Of a stretch of 53,942 bases of DNA, positions 40,930-48,670 are shown one piece after another (the stretch's first letter is position 1; each line of letters opens with the position of its first letter). The stretch is taken from positions 1 through 53,942 of the forward strand of contig JAFUNB010000032.1 of assembly GCA_017482345.1 (NCBI GenBank). Reading direction: 5' to 3'. Origin of the DNA: Oscillibacter sp. (GTDB lineage Bacteria > Bacillota > Clostridia > Oscillospirales > Oscillospiraceae). Made by a program: the position numbers and the translations under genes. Under the pieces are notes generated by a model that made no database searches, was not told where the DNA came from, and saw nothing but the letters and a program-made list of their open reading frames with translations.

Positions 40930-41387
40930 TGGACGTGCTGCGGGAATGGATCATAAGCCTTGTGGCGGTGAGTTTGCTTATCGCATTGATACAAAGTCTG
41001 GTGGGAGGCGGCGCCCTGCGCCGTGCGGCGGAGCTGGTCTGTGCCCTGGCCCTGCTGGCGGCGCTGCTGCGGCCCCTGCCGGGCCTTAAATGGGAGGAGC
41101 TGCTGCCGGACGGGGACGATTACGCCGAGACTGTGGCCCGGCTGCAGACAGAGCTGGAACGGGAACAGGCGGCGGAAGTGGAAACCGGCATAGCCGAGCG
41201 GACGGCCTCATATATATCGGACAAGGCGCACTGCGCCGTGCGGGTGGAGACGAAGGTGGAAAACGGCGTTCCGCTGCCCTGGCGGGTGGAGCTGGAACGG
41301 GACTATGAAAGCGAACTGTCGGCGTGGATCGGGGAGACGGTGGGCATTCCAAAGGAGAGGCAGGCATGGCATGGAGGCGAAAACTAA
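40929..41387 (+). CDS. spoIIIAF: Stage III sporulation protein AF
   Basis: A 152-residue protein with two N-terminal membrane segments (W-I-I-S-L-V-A-V-S-L-L-I-A-L-I and L-V-C-A-L-A-L-L-A-A-L-L) joined by a loop. A soluble ring-building-motif-like domain in the intermembrane space runs from about residue 75 to the end. Start: ATG 40929, overlapping the spoIIIAE stop by one base (TGATG). The C-terminal codons contain the ribosome site of spoIIIAG. Confidence 0.92.
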   Translation: MDVLREWIISLVAVSLLIALIQSLVGGGALRRAAELVCALALLAALLRPLPGLKWEELLPDGDDYAETVARLQTELEREQAAEVETGIAERTASYISDKAHCAVRVETKVENGVPLPWRVELERDYESELSAWIGETVGIPKERQAWHGGEN

Positions 41388-41865
41388 AGGAGTTATCAAA
41401 CTATGGGAGAAGTACAAAATCATCGGTATCGTGATGGCGATGGGCGTCGTTTTGCTGTTATGGCCCAGTGGGGCAGACCGGTCGGAGACTGGTGGGACCA
41501 ATCCGCTTCCGGCGGAAGACGGCTTGCAGCGGGAGATGGAGGAGATCCTCTCCGTCATGGAAGGCGTTGGGCAGGTGCGGGTGCTTCTGACCACGGAGCG
41601 GAGCGGGGAGGAGCAGCTGGCCCAGGACGGCGACGTGGCCTACAGCGGCAACCCATCCGCGCCGGAGGACTATTCCCGCCGGTGGGAGACGGTGCTGACA
41701 AACAGCGAAGCGGTGGTGACGGGGCGGACGTCGCCGGTGTACCGGGGAGCGCTGGTGGTGTGCCAGGGCGGGGGACAGCCGGCGGTGCGGCTGGCGGTGA
41801 CGGAGGCGGTGGCCGCCCTGACCGGCCTCTCCGCCGACCGCATCACCGTGGCAAAGTGGCAGTGA
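41371..41865 (+). CDS. spoIIIAG: Stage III sporulation protein AG
   Basis: A 164-residue protein with one N-terminal membrane helix (I-I-G-I-V-M-A-M-G-V-V-L-L-L-W) and a ring-building motif domain, which forms the large ring of the channel. M-E-E-I-L-S-V-M-E-G-V-G-Q-V-R-V-L-L is the conserved start of that domain. The loop between about residues 85 and 120 is shorter than in Bacillus, judging from length only. It begins 17 bases inside spoIIIAF, ten bases after AAAGGAGAGG. Confidence 0.93.
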   Translation: MEAKTKGVIKLWEKYKIIGIVMAMGVVLLLWPSGADRSETGGTNPLPAEDGLQREMEEILSVMEGVGQVRVLLTTERSGEEQLAQDGDVAYSGNPSAPEDYSRRWETVLTNSEAVVTGRTSPVYRGALVVCQGGGQPAVRLAVTEAVAALTGLSADRITVAKWQ

Positions 41866-41888
41866 TCATTTTGAGGAGGAATGGAACA

Positions 41889-42455
41889 ATGAAAGCGAGA
41901 TTCAAGCGCAACGCCGTGGTGGTGACCATGGCGCTGCTGGTGTGCGCCGCGGCGGCGCTGAACTGGAAATACAGCGGGGAGGAGGCGGCAAAGCAGGCGA
42001 ACGCCGCCCAGGAGAGCGAGACGAAAATTCTGGGGGAGGCCACGCTGGTGTCCGGCGGCGAGGGCGCGCTGGAGACGGACGAGACGGCCGTCTACACCGG
42101 GGACGACTACTTCGCCTCCGCCCGGCTCAGCCGCCAGCAGGCCCGTGACAACGCCATCGCCCTGCTGCAGGAGGCGGCGGAGCAGGAGGGCGCGGACACG
42201 ACGGTTGCCAACGAGGCCTCGGAGGGCATCCAGGTGCTGGCGGGCTTCACCATGCAGGAGGCACAGATCGAGAGCCTTGTGACCGCCAAGGGCTATGTGG
42301 ACTGCGTGGCCTTTCTGGGGGAGGAGAGCGCCAGCGTGGTGGTGGCCACGGAGAGCGGCGAGCTGACCGGAGAGGACGTGGCAAAGATCACGGACATCAC
42401 CATGACGGAAACGGGCCTGCCCGCCGCCGCCATCAAAATCATGACGGCAAATTAA
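41889..42455 (+). CDS. spoIIIAH: Stage III sporulation protein AH
   Basis: A 188-residue protein with an N-terminal membrane helix (V-V-V-T-M-A-L-L-V-C-A-A-A-A-L) and a C-terminal ring-building domain related to the YscJ family. It binds SpoIIQ from the forespore side in Bacillus, joining the two halves of the channel. The linker is acidic (E-E-A-A-K-Q-A-N, G-E-G-A-L-E-T-D-E). The D-Y-F-A-S-A-R-L-S-R-Q-Q-A-R-D segment is conserved. GAGGAGGA precedes the ATG, 23 bases after spoIIIAG. Confidence 0.94.
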   Translation: MKARFKRNAVVVTMALLVCAAAALNWKYSGEEAAKQANAAQESETKILGEATLVSGGEGALETDETAVYTGDDYFASARLSRQQARDNAIALLQEAAEQEGADTTVANEASEGIQVLAGFTMQEAQIESLVTAKGYVDCVAFLGEESASVVVATESGELTGEDVAKITDITMTETGLPAAAIKIMTAN

Positions 42456-42484
42456 AGGTTGTAATTTCCGCGGTATCATGGTAA
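42456..42484 (+). promoter_or_regulatory. Sigma-A promoter of yqhY-nusB
   Basis: TTGTAA, 17 bases and TAAAAT, about 94 bases before yqhY. A GTCCAG / CTGGAC hairpin with a 3-base loop follows in the leader at 42515-42529. Confidence 0.65.
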
Positions 42485-42577
42485 AATACCAAACTAGGAA
42501 TGTAATGGAGTGTGGGGGTCCAGGTTCTGGACGCACCACTGTACCAAGGATAGAATGAATTTAAGGAGAATCGAACA

Positions 42578-42955
42578 ATGGGCGATAACAAGGAATACAT
42601 GACTCTGCCTGAGGAAAACGGCAGCATCAACATCTCTGAAGAGGTCATCGCCGCCATCGCCGTGGGCGCTGTCCGCGAGGTGGAGGGTGTTTCCGGCATG
42701 ATGACCAATCTGGGCAACAGCGTCACCGACCTGATGACCAACAAGAAAAACGCACAGCGGGTGGCCAAGGGCGTGAAGATCGACATGAGCGAGGCTTCCC
42801 TGACTCTGGACCTGTACCTGACCGTGCAGTACGGCAATCCCATCCCCGAGGTGGCCGAGAACGCGCAGAAGGCCGTCATCTCCGCCGTGGAGGCCATGAC
42901 CGGCTGCACTGTGGGCGCTGTGAATATCCATGTGGGTGCTGTGACCATGGCCTGA
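42578..42955 (+). CDS. yqhY: Asp23/Gls24 family protein YqhY
   Basis: A 125-residue Asp23/Gls24 protein. G-S-I-N-I-S-E-E-V-I-A-A-I-A, then A-V-R-E-V-E-G-V-S-G-M, and the C-terminal V-N-I-H-V are the family's marks. In Bacillus yqhY sits between accBC and nusB, and its loss disturbs malonyl-CoA and fatty-acid control. Here the acc genes are absent upstream and the gene follows spoIIIAH directly. AAGGAGA lies before the ATG. Transcribed with nusB from the promoter at 42456. Confidence 0.92.
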   Translation: MGDNKEYMTLPEENGSINISEEVIAAIAVGAVREVEGVSGMMTNLGNSVTDLMTNKKNAQRVAKGVKIDMSEASLTLDLYLTVQYGNPIPEVAENAQKAVISAVEAMTGCTVGAVNIHVGAVTMA

Positions 42956-42994
42956 TCCGGCCGACTAAACGAGAGAGAAAAGGACGAGTGAATT

Positions 42995-43444
42995 ATGGTA
43001 CGCAATACCGCACGAGAGATCGCCATTCATCTGTCTTATGAGCTGAGCTTCACCGACCGCACGGTGGATGCCCTGCTGGACGACCGTCTGACGGCCGAGA
43101 GCTTTGCCGCCCTGGCTCTGGAGGATGAGCTGTACGCCGAGGCTCCCAACGCCAAGCAGGCCGACTATATCCGCCGGCTGGTGAAGGGTGTCAACGAGCA
43201 CGCCTACGAGCTGGACGGCTACATCGCCAAGTACGCCAAGGGCTGGAACTTCGCCCGCATCCCGCTGGTGGCCTCCGCCATCATGCGCGTGGCCATGTAC
43301 GAGATCATGTATATGCCGGACATCCCCAACGGCGCCTCCATCAACGAGGCCGTGGAGATCGCCAAGAAGTACGAGACCCCCGAGACGGTGAAGTTCATCA
43401 ACGGCATCCTGGGCAGCTTCGTGCGCCAGGAGATTTCCCAGTAA
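42995..43444 (+). CDS. nusB: Transcription antitermination factor NusB
   Basis: A 149-residue all-helical protein that joins NusE (S10) at boxA to allow full-length rRNA transcription. The R-E-I-A-I-H-L-S-Y-E-L start (usually A-x-x-x-L-Y-q-x-e) and R-I-P-L-V-A-S-A-I-M-R-V-A-M-Y-E-I, then P-x-G-A-S-I-N-E-A-V-E-I-A-K-K-Y and F-I-N-G-I-L-G, are standard. Length is normal. Forty bases after yqhY; a terminator follows. Confidence 0.96.
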   Translation: MVRNTAREIAIHLSYELSFTDRTVDALLDDRLTAESFAALALEDELYAEAPNAKQADYIRRLVKGVNEHAYELDGYIAKYAKGWNFARIPLVASAIMRVAMYEIMYMPDIPNGASINEAVEIAKKYETPETVKFINGILGSFVRQEISQ

Positions 43445-43455
43445 TACGCAGCGAT

Positions 43456-43501
43456 GCAGAGCGGAACGCGGTGGCAGCCGCTGTTCGGCTCTGCTTTTTT
43501 C
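43456..43501 (+). terminator. Terminator after nusB
   Basis: GCAGAGC pairs with GCTCTGC across a branched, GC-rich loop and is followed by six T. Confidence 0.82.
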
Positions 43502-43517
43502 TTCGGGAGGAGACCGT

Positions 43518-44192
43518 ATGGATCAGAATTTGAAAAACTGGGACTTGTCAGCGGAGCGGTATCAGGCCGTACAGGCAGCAAACCGTGATTCCGACAACAA
43601 CGAAAAACTGGTTCGCGCGCGATTCCGGACTTTGCAGGGTCAGCGTGTGCTGGACGTGGGCTGCGGCTACGGGCAGTATACGGACTATTTCCGCCGCATC
43701 GGTGGGGAGGTCATTGGCTGCGACGGAGCGCCGGCCATGCTGGCGCTGGCACGGCGGGATTACCCGGACTGCCGCTTCGATCTGGTAGATCTGATGGAGC
43801 GTCTGCCCTACGAGGATCACAGCTTCGATCTGCTGTTCTGTAATCAGGTTCTGATGGATCTTCCGGAAGTGGACAGGCTGTTCGCAGAATTTTCCCGGGT
43901 GTTGAAATCCGGCGGTATCCTGTATCTTGCCATCGTCCACCCCATGACCTACCCGGGCAAATGGGTGGAGGATGAAAACGGCGTGAAGATCGCCAAGCAG
44001 ATCGGGAATTATACAAAGACCTATTCCATCACCCATACGTTTTGCGGAGTGACCAATCACTACCACCGCCCGGTTTCCGTGTATCTGAATTTGGCGGCGG
44101 ACGCCAGATTCCGGCTGGTGCGGATGGAGGAGCCGGATAACGGCGACGCGGGAATGCCGCTGTTTCTGGTGATGGAGTTCCGAAAAGACTGA
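43518..44192 (+). CDS. Class I SAM-dependent methyltransferase
   Basis: A 224-residue Rossmann methyltransferase of the Methyltransf_11 type. SAM motif I is V-L-D-V-G-C-G-Y-G-Q-Y near residue 45, the acidic motif II ends G-C-D-G-A, and motif IV lies in F-D-L-L-F-C-N-Q-V-L-M. Substrate unknown; a small molecule is likely. GGGAGGAG precedes the ATG. It stands between nusB and xseA, a junction where no such gene is usual, and lies after a terminator. Beyond its TGA the frame stays open for 20 more codons (to 44255). Confidence 0.9.
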   Translation: MDQNLKNWDLSAERYQAVQAANRDSDNNEKLVRARFRTLQGQRVLDVGCGYGQYTDYFRRIGGEVIGCDGAPAMLALARRDYPDCRFDLVDLMERLPYEDHSFDLLFCNQVLMDLPEVDRLFAEFSRVLKSGGILYLAIVHPMTYPGKWVEDENGVKIAKQIGNYTKTYSITHTFCGVTNHYHRPVSVYLNLAADARFRLVRMEEPDNGDAGMPLFLVMEFRKD

Positions 44193-44278
44193 GAGACGGA
44201 GCAGACGGCGCGGCGCATGGACGTGCCGCTGGAATTCGTGAACAGCTGTCTGTAAGTTCCTGTTTCAGGAGAATGACT

Positions 44279-45487
44279 ATGGAAAAACACATTTTCGGCG
44301 TGACCGAAGTGAACAATCTGGTGAAGCTCCTGCTGGACAATGAGCCGATGCTGAACAACATCTGTGTCCGGGGCGAGCTTTCCAACTATAAAATCTATCC
44401 CTCCGGTCACCACTACTTCTCTCTGAAGGACCCCGAGGGCGCCATCCGCTGCGTCATGTTCAAGGGCAGCGCCATGAAGCTCAGGTTCCGGCCGGAAAAC
44501 GGCATGAAGGTGGTGGTGACGGGCCGGGTCAGCGTCTTCCCCCGGGACGGCGCCTACCAGCTGTACTGCAACACCATGATCCCCGAGGGCGTGGGCGATC
44601 TGGCGGTGGCCTTTGAGCAGCTGAAAGCCAAGCTGTATGCCGAGGGCCTCTTCGACCCCGGCCACAAAAAGCCCCTGCCGGCCTATCCGGAAAGAATCGC
44701 CGTCATCACGTCCTCCGCCGGCGCGGCGGTGCACGACATGATCCGTATCCTGCGGCGGCGGTATCCGCTGGCAAAGGTGATTCTGCTGCCCGTGCGGGTA
44801 CAGGGCGTGGAGGCCCCACCGGAGATCGTGGGGGCCATCCGGTACGCCAACCGGTGGAACATCGCCGACGTCATCATCACCGGACGGGGCGGCGGCTCCA
44901 TGGAGGACCTGTGGGCCTTCAACGACGAGCGGGTGGCCCGGGCGATTTACGCATCCGACATCCCTGTCATCTCCGCCGTGGGCCATGAGCCGGACGTGAC
45001 CATCTCCGACTATGTGGCGGACGCGCGTGCCTCCACTCCCTCCAACGCGGCGGAGATCGCCGTGCCGGACAGGGAGGAGCTGGCGCGGTGGCTGCGTGGC
45101 GCGGAGGAGCGCATGGCCCAAAGCCAGACGGCCCGGCTGGACGCCTTACGTAAAAGGCTGGAGACGCTGGCCTCCAAGCGCTGCATGACGGACCAGATGG
45201 CCTATGTGCAGGACAAGCGCATGGAGCTGGTGCACGTGCAGCAGCGGCTGGGCGATTTGGCCGAGATGCAGCTGCACAAAAAGCGGCAGAAATTTTCCAC
45301 ACTGGCGGCCTCGCTGGACGCCATGAGTCCCTTGAAAGTCCTGGGCCGGGGCTACGCCATGGCACAGAACGAGGGGGGACAGGTTTTGAAAAGCTATCGG
45401 GATGTGGCGGCGGGAGAATCCGTCACCGTCACACTGGGAGAGGGCGGCTTCACCTGCACGGTGGACGCGCCCTGCAAGGAGGTTTGA
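44279..45487 (+). CDS. xseA: Exodeoxyribonuclease VII large subunit
   Basis: A 402-residue subunit of the single-strand exonuclease. An N-terminal OB domain (V-R-G-E-L-S-N-Y-K, H-H-Y-F-S-L-K-D) is followed by the catalytic region with R-I-A-V-I-T-S-S-A-G-A-A-V-H-D and I-T-G-R-G-G-G-S-M-E-D-L-W-A-F-N-D. The C-terminal P-L-K-V-L-G-R-G-Y-A segment closes it. Start: ATG 44279, six bases after AGGAGA; the ATG at 44273 touches that site. xseB begins four bases after the stop. Confidence 0.96.
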   Translation: MEKHIFGVTEVNNLVKLLLDNEPMLNNICVRGELSNYKIYPSGHHYFSLKDPEGAIRCVMFKGSAMKLRFRPENGMKVVVTGRVSVFPRDGAYQLYCNTMIPEGVGDLAVAFEQLKAKLYAEGLFDPGHKKPLPAYPERIAVITSSAGAAVHDMIRILRRRYPLAKVILLPVRVQGVEAPPEIVGAIRYANRWNIADVIITGRGGGSMEDLWAFNDERVARAIYASDIPVISAVGHEPDVTISDYVADARASTPSNAAEIAVPDREELARWLRGAEERMAQSQTARLDALRKRLETLASKRCMTDQMAYVQDKRMELVHVQQRLGDLAEMQLHKKRQKFSTLAASLDAMSPLKVLGRGYAMAQNEGGQVLKSYRDVAAGESVTVTLGEGGFTCTVDAPCKEV

Positions 45488-45490
45488 CAC

Positions 45491-45727
45491 ATGGCAGCAA
45501 AGAAACTGACATTTGAACAGCAGCTGGCCCGTCTTGAGGAGATCGTGGCGGCGCTGGAGAAGGGCGACGCCATGCTGGCGGACTCCCTGGCCCTGTTTGA
45601 GGAGGGCACGAAGCTCATCGCCGCCTGCTCCAAGCAGCTGGATCAGGCGGAGCAGCAGGTGGTGAAGCTGATGAAGGGCGCCGACGGCGCGCCGGTGGAG
45701 CTGCCCTTTGCGGAGAAGGAGGACTGA
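45491..45727 (+). CDS. xseB: Exodeoxyribonuclease VII small subunit
   Basis: A 78-residue helical-hairpin protein that binds the long C-terminal coil of XseA. F-E-Q-Q-L-A-R-L-E-E-I-V-A-A-L-E-K-G and S-L-A-L-F-E-E-G are the family's signature. AAGGAGG lies before the ATG, inside the end of xseA. The ispA start follows two bases after the stop. Confidence 0.96.
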   Translation: MAAKKLTFEQQLARLEEIVAALEKGDAMLADSLALFEEGTKLIAACSKQLDQAEQQVVKLMKGADGAPVELPFAEKED

Positions 45728-45729
45728 CC

Positions 45730-46581
45730 GTGGACAAGACGATGTTTGACCAGCGCTATGCCCTGTATCTCAGTGAGATCGAGCATTTTTTGAGCGCCCA
45801 GTTTGAGGAGAAGCCCCACTGGGCCGACCTGTACGACTCCATGCGCTACTCTCTGCTGGCAGGCGGCAAGCGCATCCGCCCGGTGCTGACGCTGGAATTT
45901 GCCCGCATGGCCGGCATGGACTGGCGTCAGGTCCTGCCTGTGGCCTGCGCACTGGAGTTTGTCCACACCTATTCCCTCATCCACGACGACCTGCGCCGGG
46001 GCAAGCCCACCAACCCCAAGGTCTACGGCGAGACCATGGCCATTCTGGCCGGCGACGCGCTGCAGCCGGAGGCCTACCGCCTCATCCTGACGGCTCCCGG
46101 TCTGGATGCCCGTGAGCGGGCGGACTGCGCCCTGATCCTGGCCGGTGCCTCCGGCGCGGACGGAATGGTGGCCGGCCAGGTGCTGGATACCCTCCACCAG
46201 CCGAAAACGGAGGAGGAGCTGACGGAGGTGCACCGTCTCAAGACCGGCGCCATGATCGCCGGCGCCTGCATGCTGGGCGTGGCCGCCGCCGGCGGCAGCG
46301 ACAAGCTGCGTGCCGCCGCGGAGGAGTACGGTTATCAGCTTGGCATGGCCTTCCAGATCCGGGACGACATGCTGGATGTGGTGGGCGACGAGGCCACGTT
46401 TGGCAAGCCCATCGGCTCCGACGCGGAGGAGGGCAAGGTGACCTTCGTGGATCTGCTGGGGCTGGAGGGCTGTGAGACGGCGGTGCGGGACTGCACCCGT
46501 CAGGCCTGCGAGGCCGTGGCGGAGCACGACGGGGAATTCCTGTGCTTCCTGGCGGAGCAGCTGGCTGGAAGAAACAAGTAA
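45730..46581 (+). CDS. ispA: Polyprenyl (farnesyl) diphosphate synthase with a damaged first Asp-rich motif
   Basis: A 283-residue prenyl synthase of the FPP/GGPP type. G-G-K-R-I-R-P is at residues 45-51 and the second Asp-rich motif F-Q-I-R-D-D-M-L-D is intact. The first motif is not: relatives read I-H-D-D-L-P-A-M-D-x-D-D-L-R-R-G, but here residues 84-91 read I-H-D-D-L-R-R-G, so about eight residues with the third aspartate of DDxxxxD are missing, in frame. The first motif binds the magnesium of the allylic substrate, so activity may be lost or altered. Start: GTG 45730, seven bases after AAGGAGG. Sits in the usual place between xseB and dxs. Confidence 0.9.
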   Translation: MDKTMFDQRYALYLSEIEHFLSAQFEEKPHWADLYDSMRYSLLAGGKRIRPVLTLEFARMAGMDWRQVLPVACALEFVHTYSLIHDDLRRGKPTNPKVYGETMAILAGDALQPEAYRLILTAPGLDARERADCALILAGASGADGMVAGQVLDTLHQPKTEEELTEVHRLKTGAMIAGACMLGVAAAGGSDKLRAAAEEYGYQLGMAFQIRDDMLDVVGDEATFGKPIGSDAEEGKVTFVDLLGLEGCETAVRDCTRQACEAVAEHDGEFLCFLAEQLAGRNK

Positions 46582-46597
46582 ATATTCGGAGATATTC

Positions 46598-46627
46598 AGC
46601 GCCGGGCCTTGTGTCCGGCGCTTTTTC
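46598..46627 (+). terminator. Terminator after ispA
   Basis: AGCGCCGG pairs with CCGGCGCT and is followed by TTTTTC. Confidence 0.85.
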
Positions 46628-46684
46628 TGTCACAAGTGTGCGGTCTATGCATAAAAAATTCACATTTTGTATATACGGAATATG

Positions 46685-46713
46685 TTGTATATTTATCGCG
46701 GCGGTGGTATACT
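46685..46713 (+). promoter_or_regulatory. Probable sigma-A promoter of dxs
   Basis: TTGTAT, a 17-base spacer and TATACT in an AT-rich stretch, about 98 bases before the dxs start. A small GCGGG / CCCGC hairpin lies in the leader. Confidence 0.6.
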
Positions 46714-46810
46714 GTAGCAAACCGGGCGGCGGGGAAGTCCCGCGCTCCCGAGTACCTGTTGTTTTCATCATCTGTTCCATTGCTGAAAAGCTGAGAGGAG
46801 ATAGAGATTC

Positions 46811-48670
46811 GTGATATTGGAAACCATCCATTCCCCGGCGGACGTGAAGGCGCTGGAGGCGGAAAAGCTGCCTCAGCTGTGCCAGGAGCTGCGGGAATTT
46901 CTGGTGGCGAACGTGTCCCAGACCGGCGGCCATCTGGCGGCCAATTTGGGCGCTGTTGAGCTGACGGTGGCCATCCACCGGGTGTTTGACACCACCCGGG
47001 ACCGGCTGGTGTTCGACGTGGGCCACCAATCCTATGTGCATAAGGCGCTGACCGGCCGTCAGGCCCAGTTTCCCACCCTCCGCCAGTTCGGGGGGCTTTC
47101 CGGCTTTCCCAAGCCCCGGGAGAGCGTCCACGACGCCTTCATCGCCGGACATGCCTCCAACTCCGTGTCCGTGGCGCTGGGCATGGCCCACGCCAGAACC
47201 CTGCAGAAGGACGACTACAGCGTCCTCGCCCTCATCGGCGACGGCGCCCTCACCGGCGGCCTGGCCTACGAGGGACTGAACAACGCCGGCGCCTCCGGCG
47301 AGCCCCTCATCGTCATCCTCAACGACAACGGCATGTCCATCAACCCCAACGTGGGCGCCATGACCGCTCATCTGAGCGGTCTGCGCAGTAAGCCGGTGTA
47401 CTACCACTTCAAGAAGTGGTACCGGGGTCTCTTTGGCGAGGAGCCGGAGAAAAACGCCGTCTACCGCTTCAACCACAAGCTGAAAACCAGCCTGAAAAAG
47501 AACCTCTGGCCCAGCAGTACCCTCTTTGAGGACATGGGCTTCACCTATCTCGGCCCCATCGACGGCCACGATATCCCCCGCCTGTGTGACGTGCTGCGGT
47601 GGGCCAGGGAGCTGAACGGCCCCGTGCTGCTCCACGTCCACACCCAGAAGGGCAGGGGCTACCGCTTTGCTGAGGAGAATCCCGGCAAGTTCCACGGCAT
47701 CGCCCCCTTCGACCCCGCCACCGGAGAGCTGAAAAAGCCGGGCGGCAAGACGTTCTCCGCCGTCTTCGGCGAGACGCTCTGTGAATGTGCGAAAGAAGAC
47801 CAGCGGGTCTGCGCCATCACCGCCGCCATGGCGGACGGCACAGGTCTCTCGCCCTTTGCAAAGGCGTTCCCGGAGCGGTTCTTCGACGTGGGCATCGCCG
47901 AGGGCCACGGCGTCACCATGGCCGCCGGCCTTGCAGCGCAGGGTATGGTGCCGGCCTTCGCCGTGTATTCCACCTTCCTCCAGCGTGGCTACGACATGCT
48001 GATGCACGATGTGTCCCTCCAGAACCTCCATGTGGTGCTGGGTGTGGACCGTGCGGGCCTTGTGGGCTCCGACGGTGAGACCCACCACGGCTGCTTCGAC
48101 GCGCTGTTCCTCTCTGCCATCCCCGGCTTCACGGTGCTGTGCCCCGCCAACTTCGCCGAGCTGCGCACCATGACCCGTCAGGCGTTGTTCGATTACAACG
48201 GCCCCGTGGCCATCCGCTACCCCAGAGGCGGCGAGGGCGCCTTCCGGGAGGATACGGCAGGGGAGACGGCGGTTTGCCTGCGGCAGGGCACGGATGTGAC
48301 TCTGCTGGCCCACGGCATCCTCATCAATAATGTTTTGCGTGCGGCAGATTTGCTGGCGGAGCGTGGCATCAGCGCTCAGGTCATCAAGCTCAACCGCATT
48401 TCCCCCCTTGGCAGCGGCGAAATCGCTGGACTGCTGGGGAGTATCGATACCCTGCTGGTGGCGGAGGATTCCTTTGGCGCCGGCTGCGCGGGCCAGCGGC
48501 TGGCAGCCATGCTGGCACAGGAGGGCAAGGCCCCCAAACATCTGATTCTGAAAAATCTTGGAAAGACCTACGCCCCCGAGGGCAGCGTCGCGGAGCTGGA
48601 GCACAGCTTCGGCCTGGACGCGGAGAGCCTTGCGGCGGCAGCAGAGGAGGCGGTTCGAAATGGCCAATAA
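46811..48670 (+). CDS. dxs: 1-deoxy-D-xylulose-5-phosphate synthase
   Basis: A 619-residue thiamine-diphosphate enzyme that condenses pyruvate and glyceraldehyde-3-phosphate, the entry of the MEP pathway. His41 (T-G-G-H-L-A-A-N-L-G) and D-V-G-H-Q-S-Y-V-H-K near residue 70 are active-site segments. The TPP motif is G-D-G-A-L-T-G-G at 143-150, then N-D-N-G-M-S-I. The transketolase pyrimidine domain follows, with V-G-I-A-E-G-H and G-V-D-R-A-G-L-V-G. Start: GTG 46811, some ten bases after GAGGAG. It has its own promoter after the ispA terminator. Confidence 0.95.
   Translation: MILETIHSPADVKALEAEKLPQLCQELREFLVANVSQTGGHLAANLGAVELTVAIHRVFDTTRDRLVFDVGHQSYVHKALTGRQAQFPTLRQFGGLSGFPKPRESVHDAFIAGHASNSVSVALGMAHARTLQKDDYSVLALIGDGALTGGLAYEGLNNAGASGEPLIVILNDNGMSINPNVGAMTAHLSGLRSKPVYYHFKKWYRGLFGEEPEKNAVYRFNHKLKTSLKKNLWPSSTLFEDMGFTYLGPIDGHDIPRLCDVLRWARELNGPVLLHVHTQKGRGYRFAEENPGKFHGIAPFDPATGELKKPGGKTFSAVFGETLCECAKEDQRVCAITAAMADGTGLSPFAKAFPERFFDVGIAEGHGVTMAAGLAAQGMVPAFAVYSTFLQRGYDMLMHDVSLQNLHVVLGVDRAGLVGSDGETHHGCFDALFLSAIPGFTVLCPANFAELRTMTRQALFDYNGPVAIRYPRGGEGAFREDTAGETAVCLRQGTDVTLLAHGILINNVLRAADLLAERGISAQVIKLNRISPLGSGEIAGLLGSIDTLLVAEDSFGAGCAGQRLAAMLAQEGKAPKHLILKNLGKTYAPEGSVAELEHSFGLDAESLAAAAEEAVRNGQ

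Noticed and set aside
46790-46802. CTGAGA before dxs, as in a thiamine pyrophosphate riboswitch
   Set aside because: The rest of the riboswitch (the ACCTG and GGGTAATGCCAGCG-type segments) is missing, and the motif is only part of the purine-rich ribosome site.
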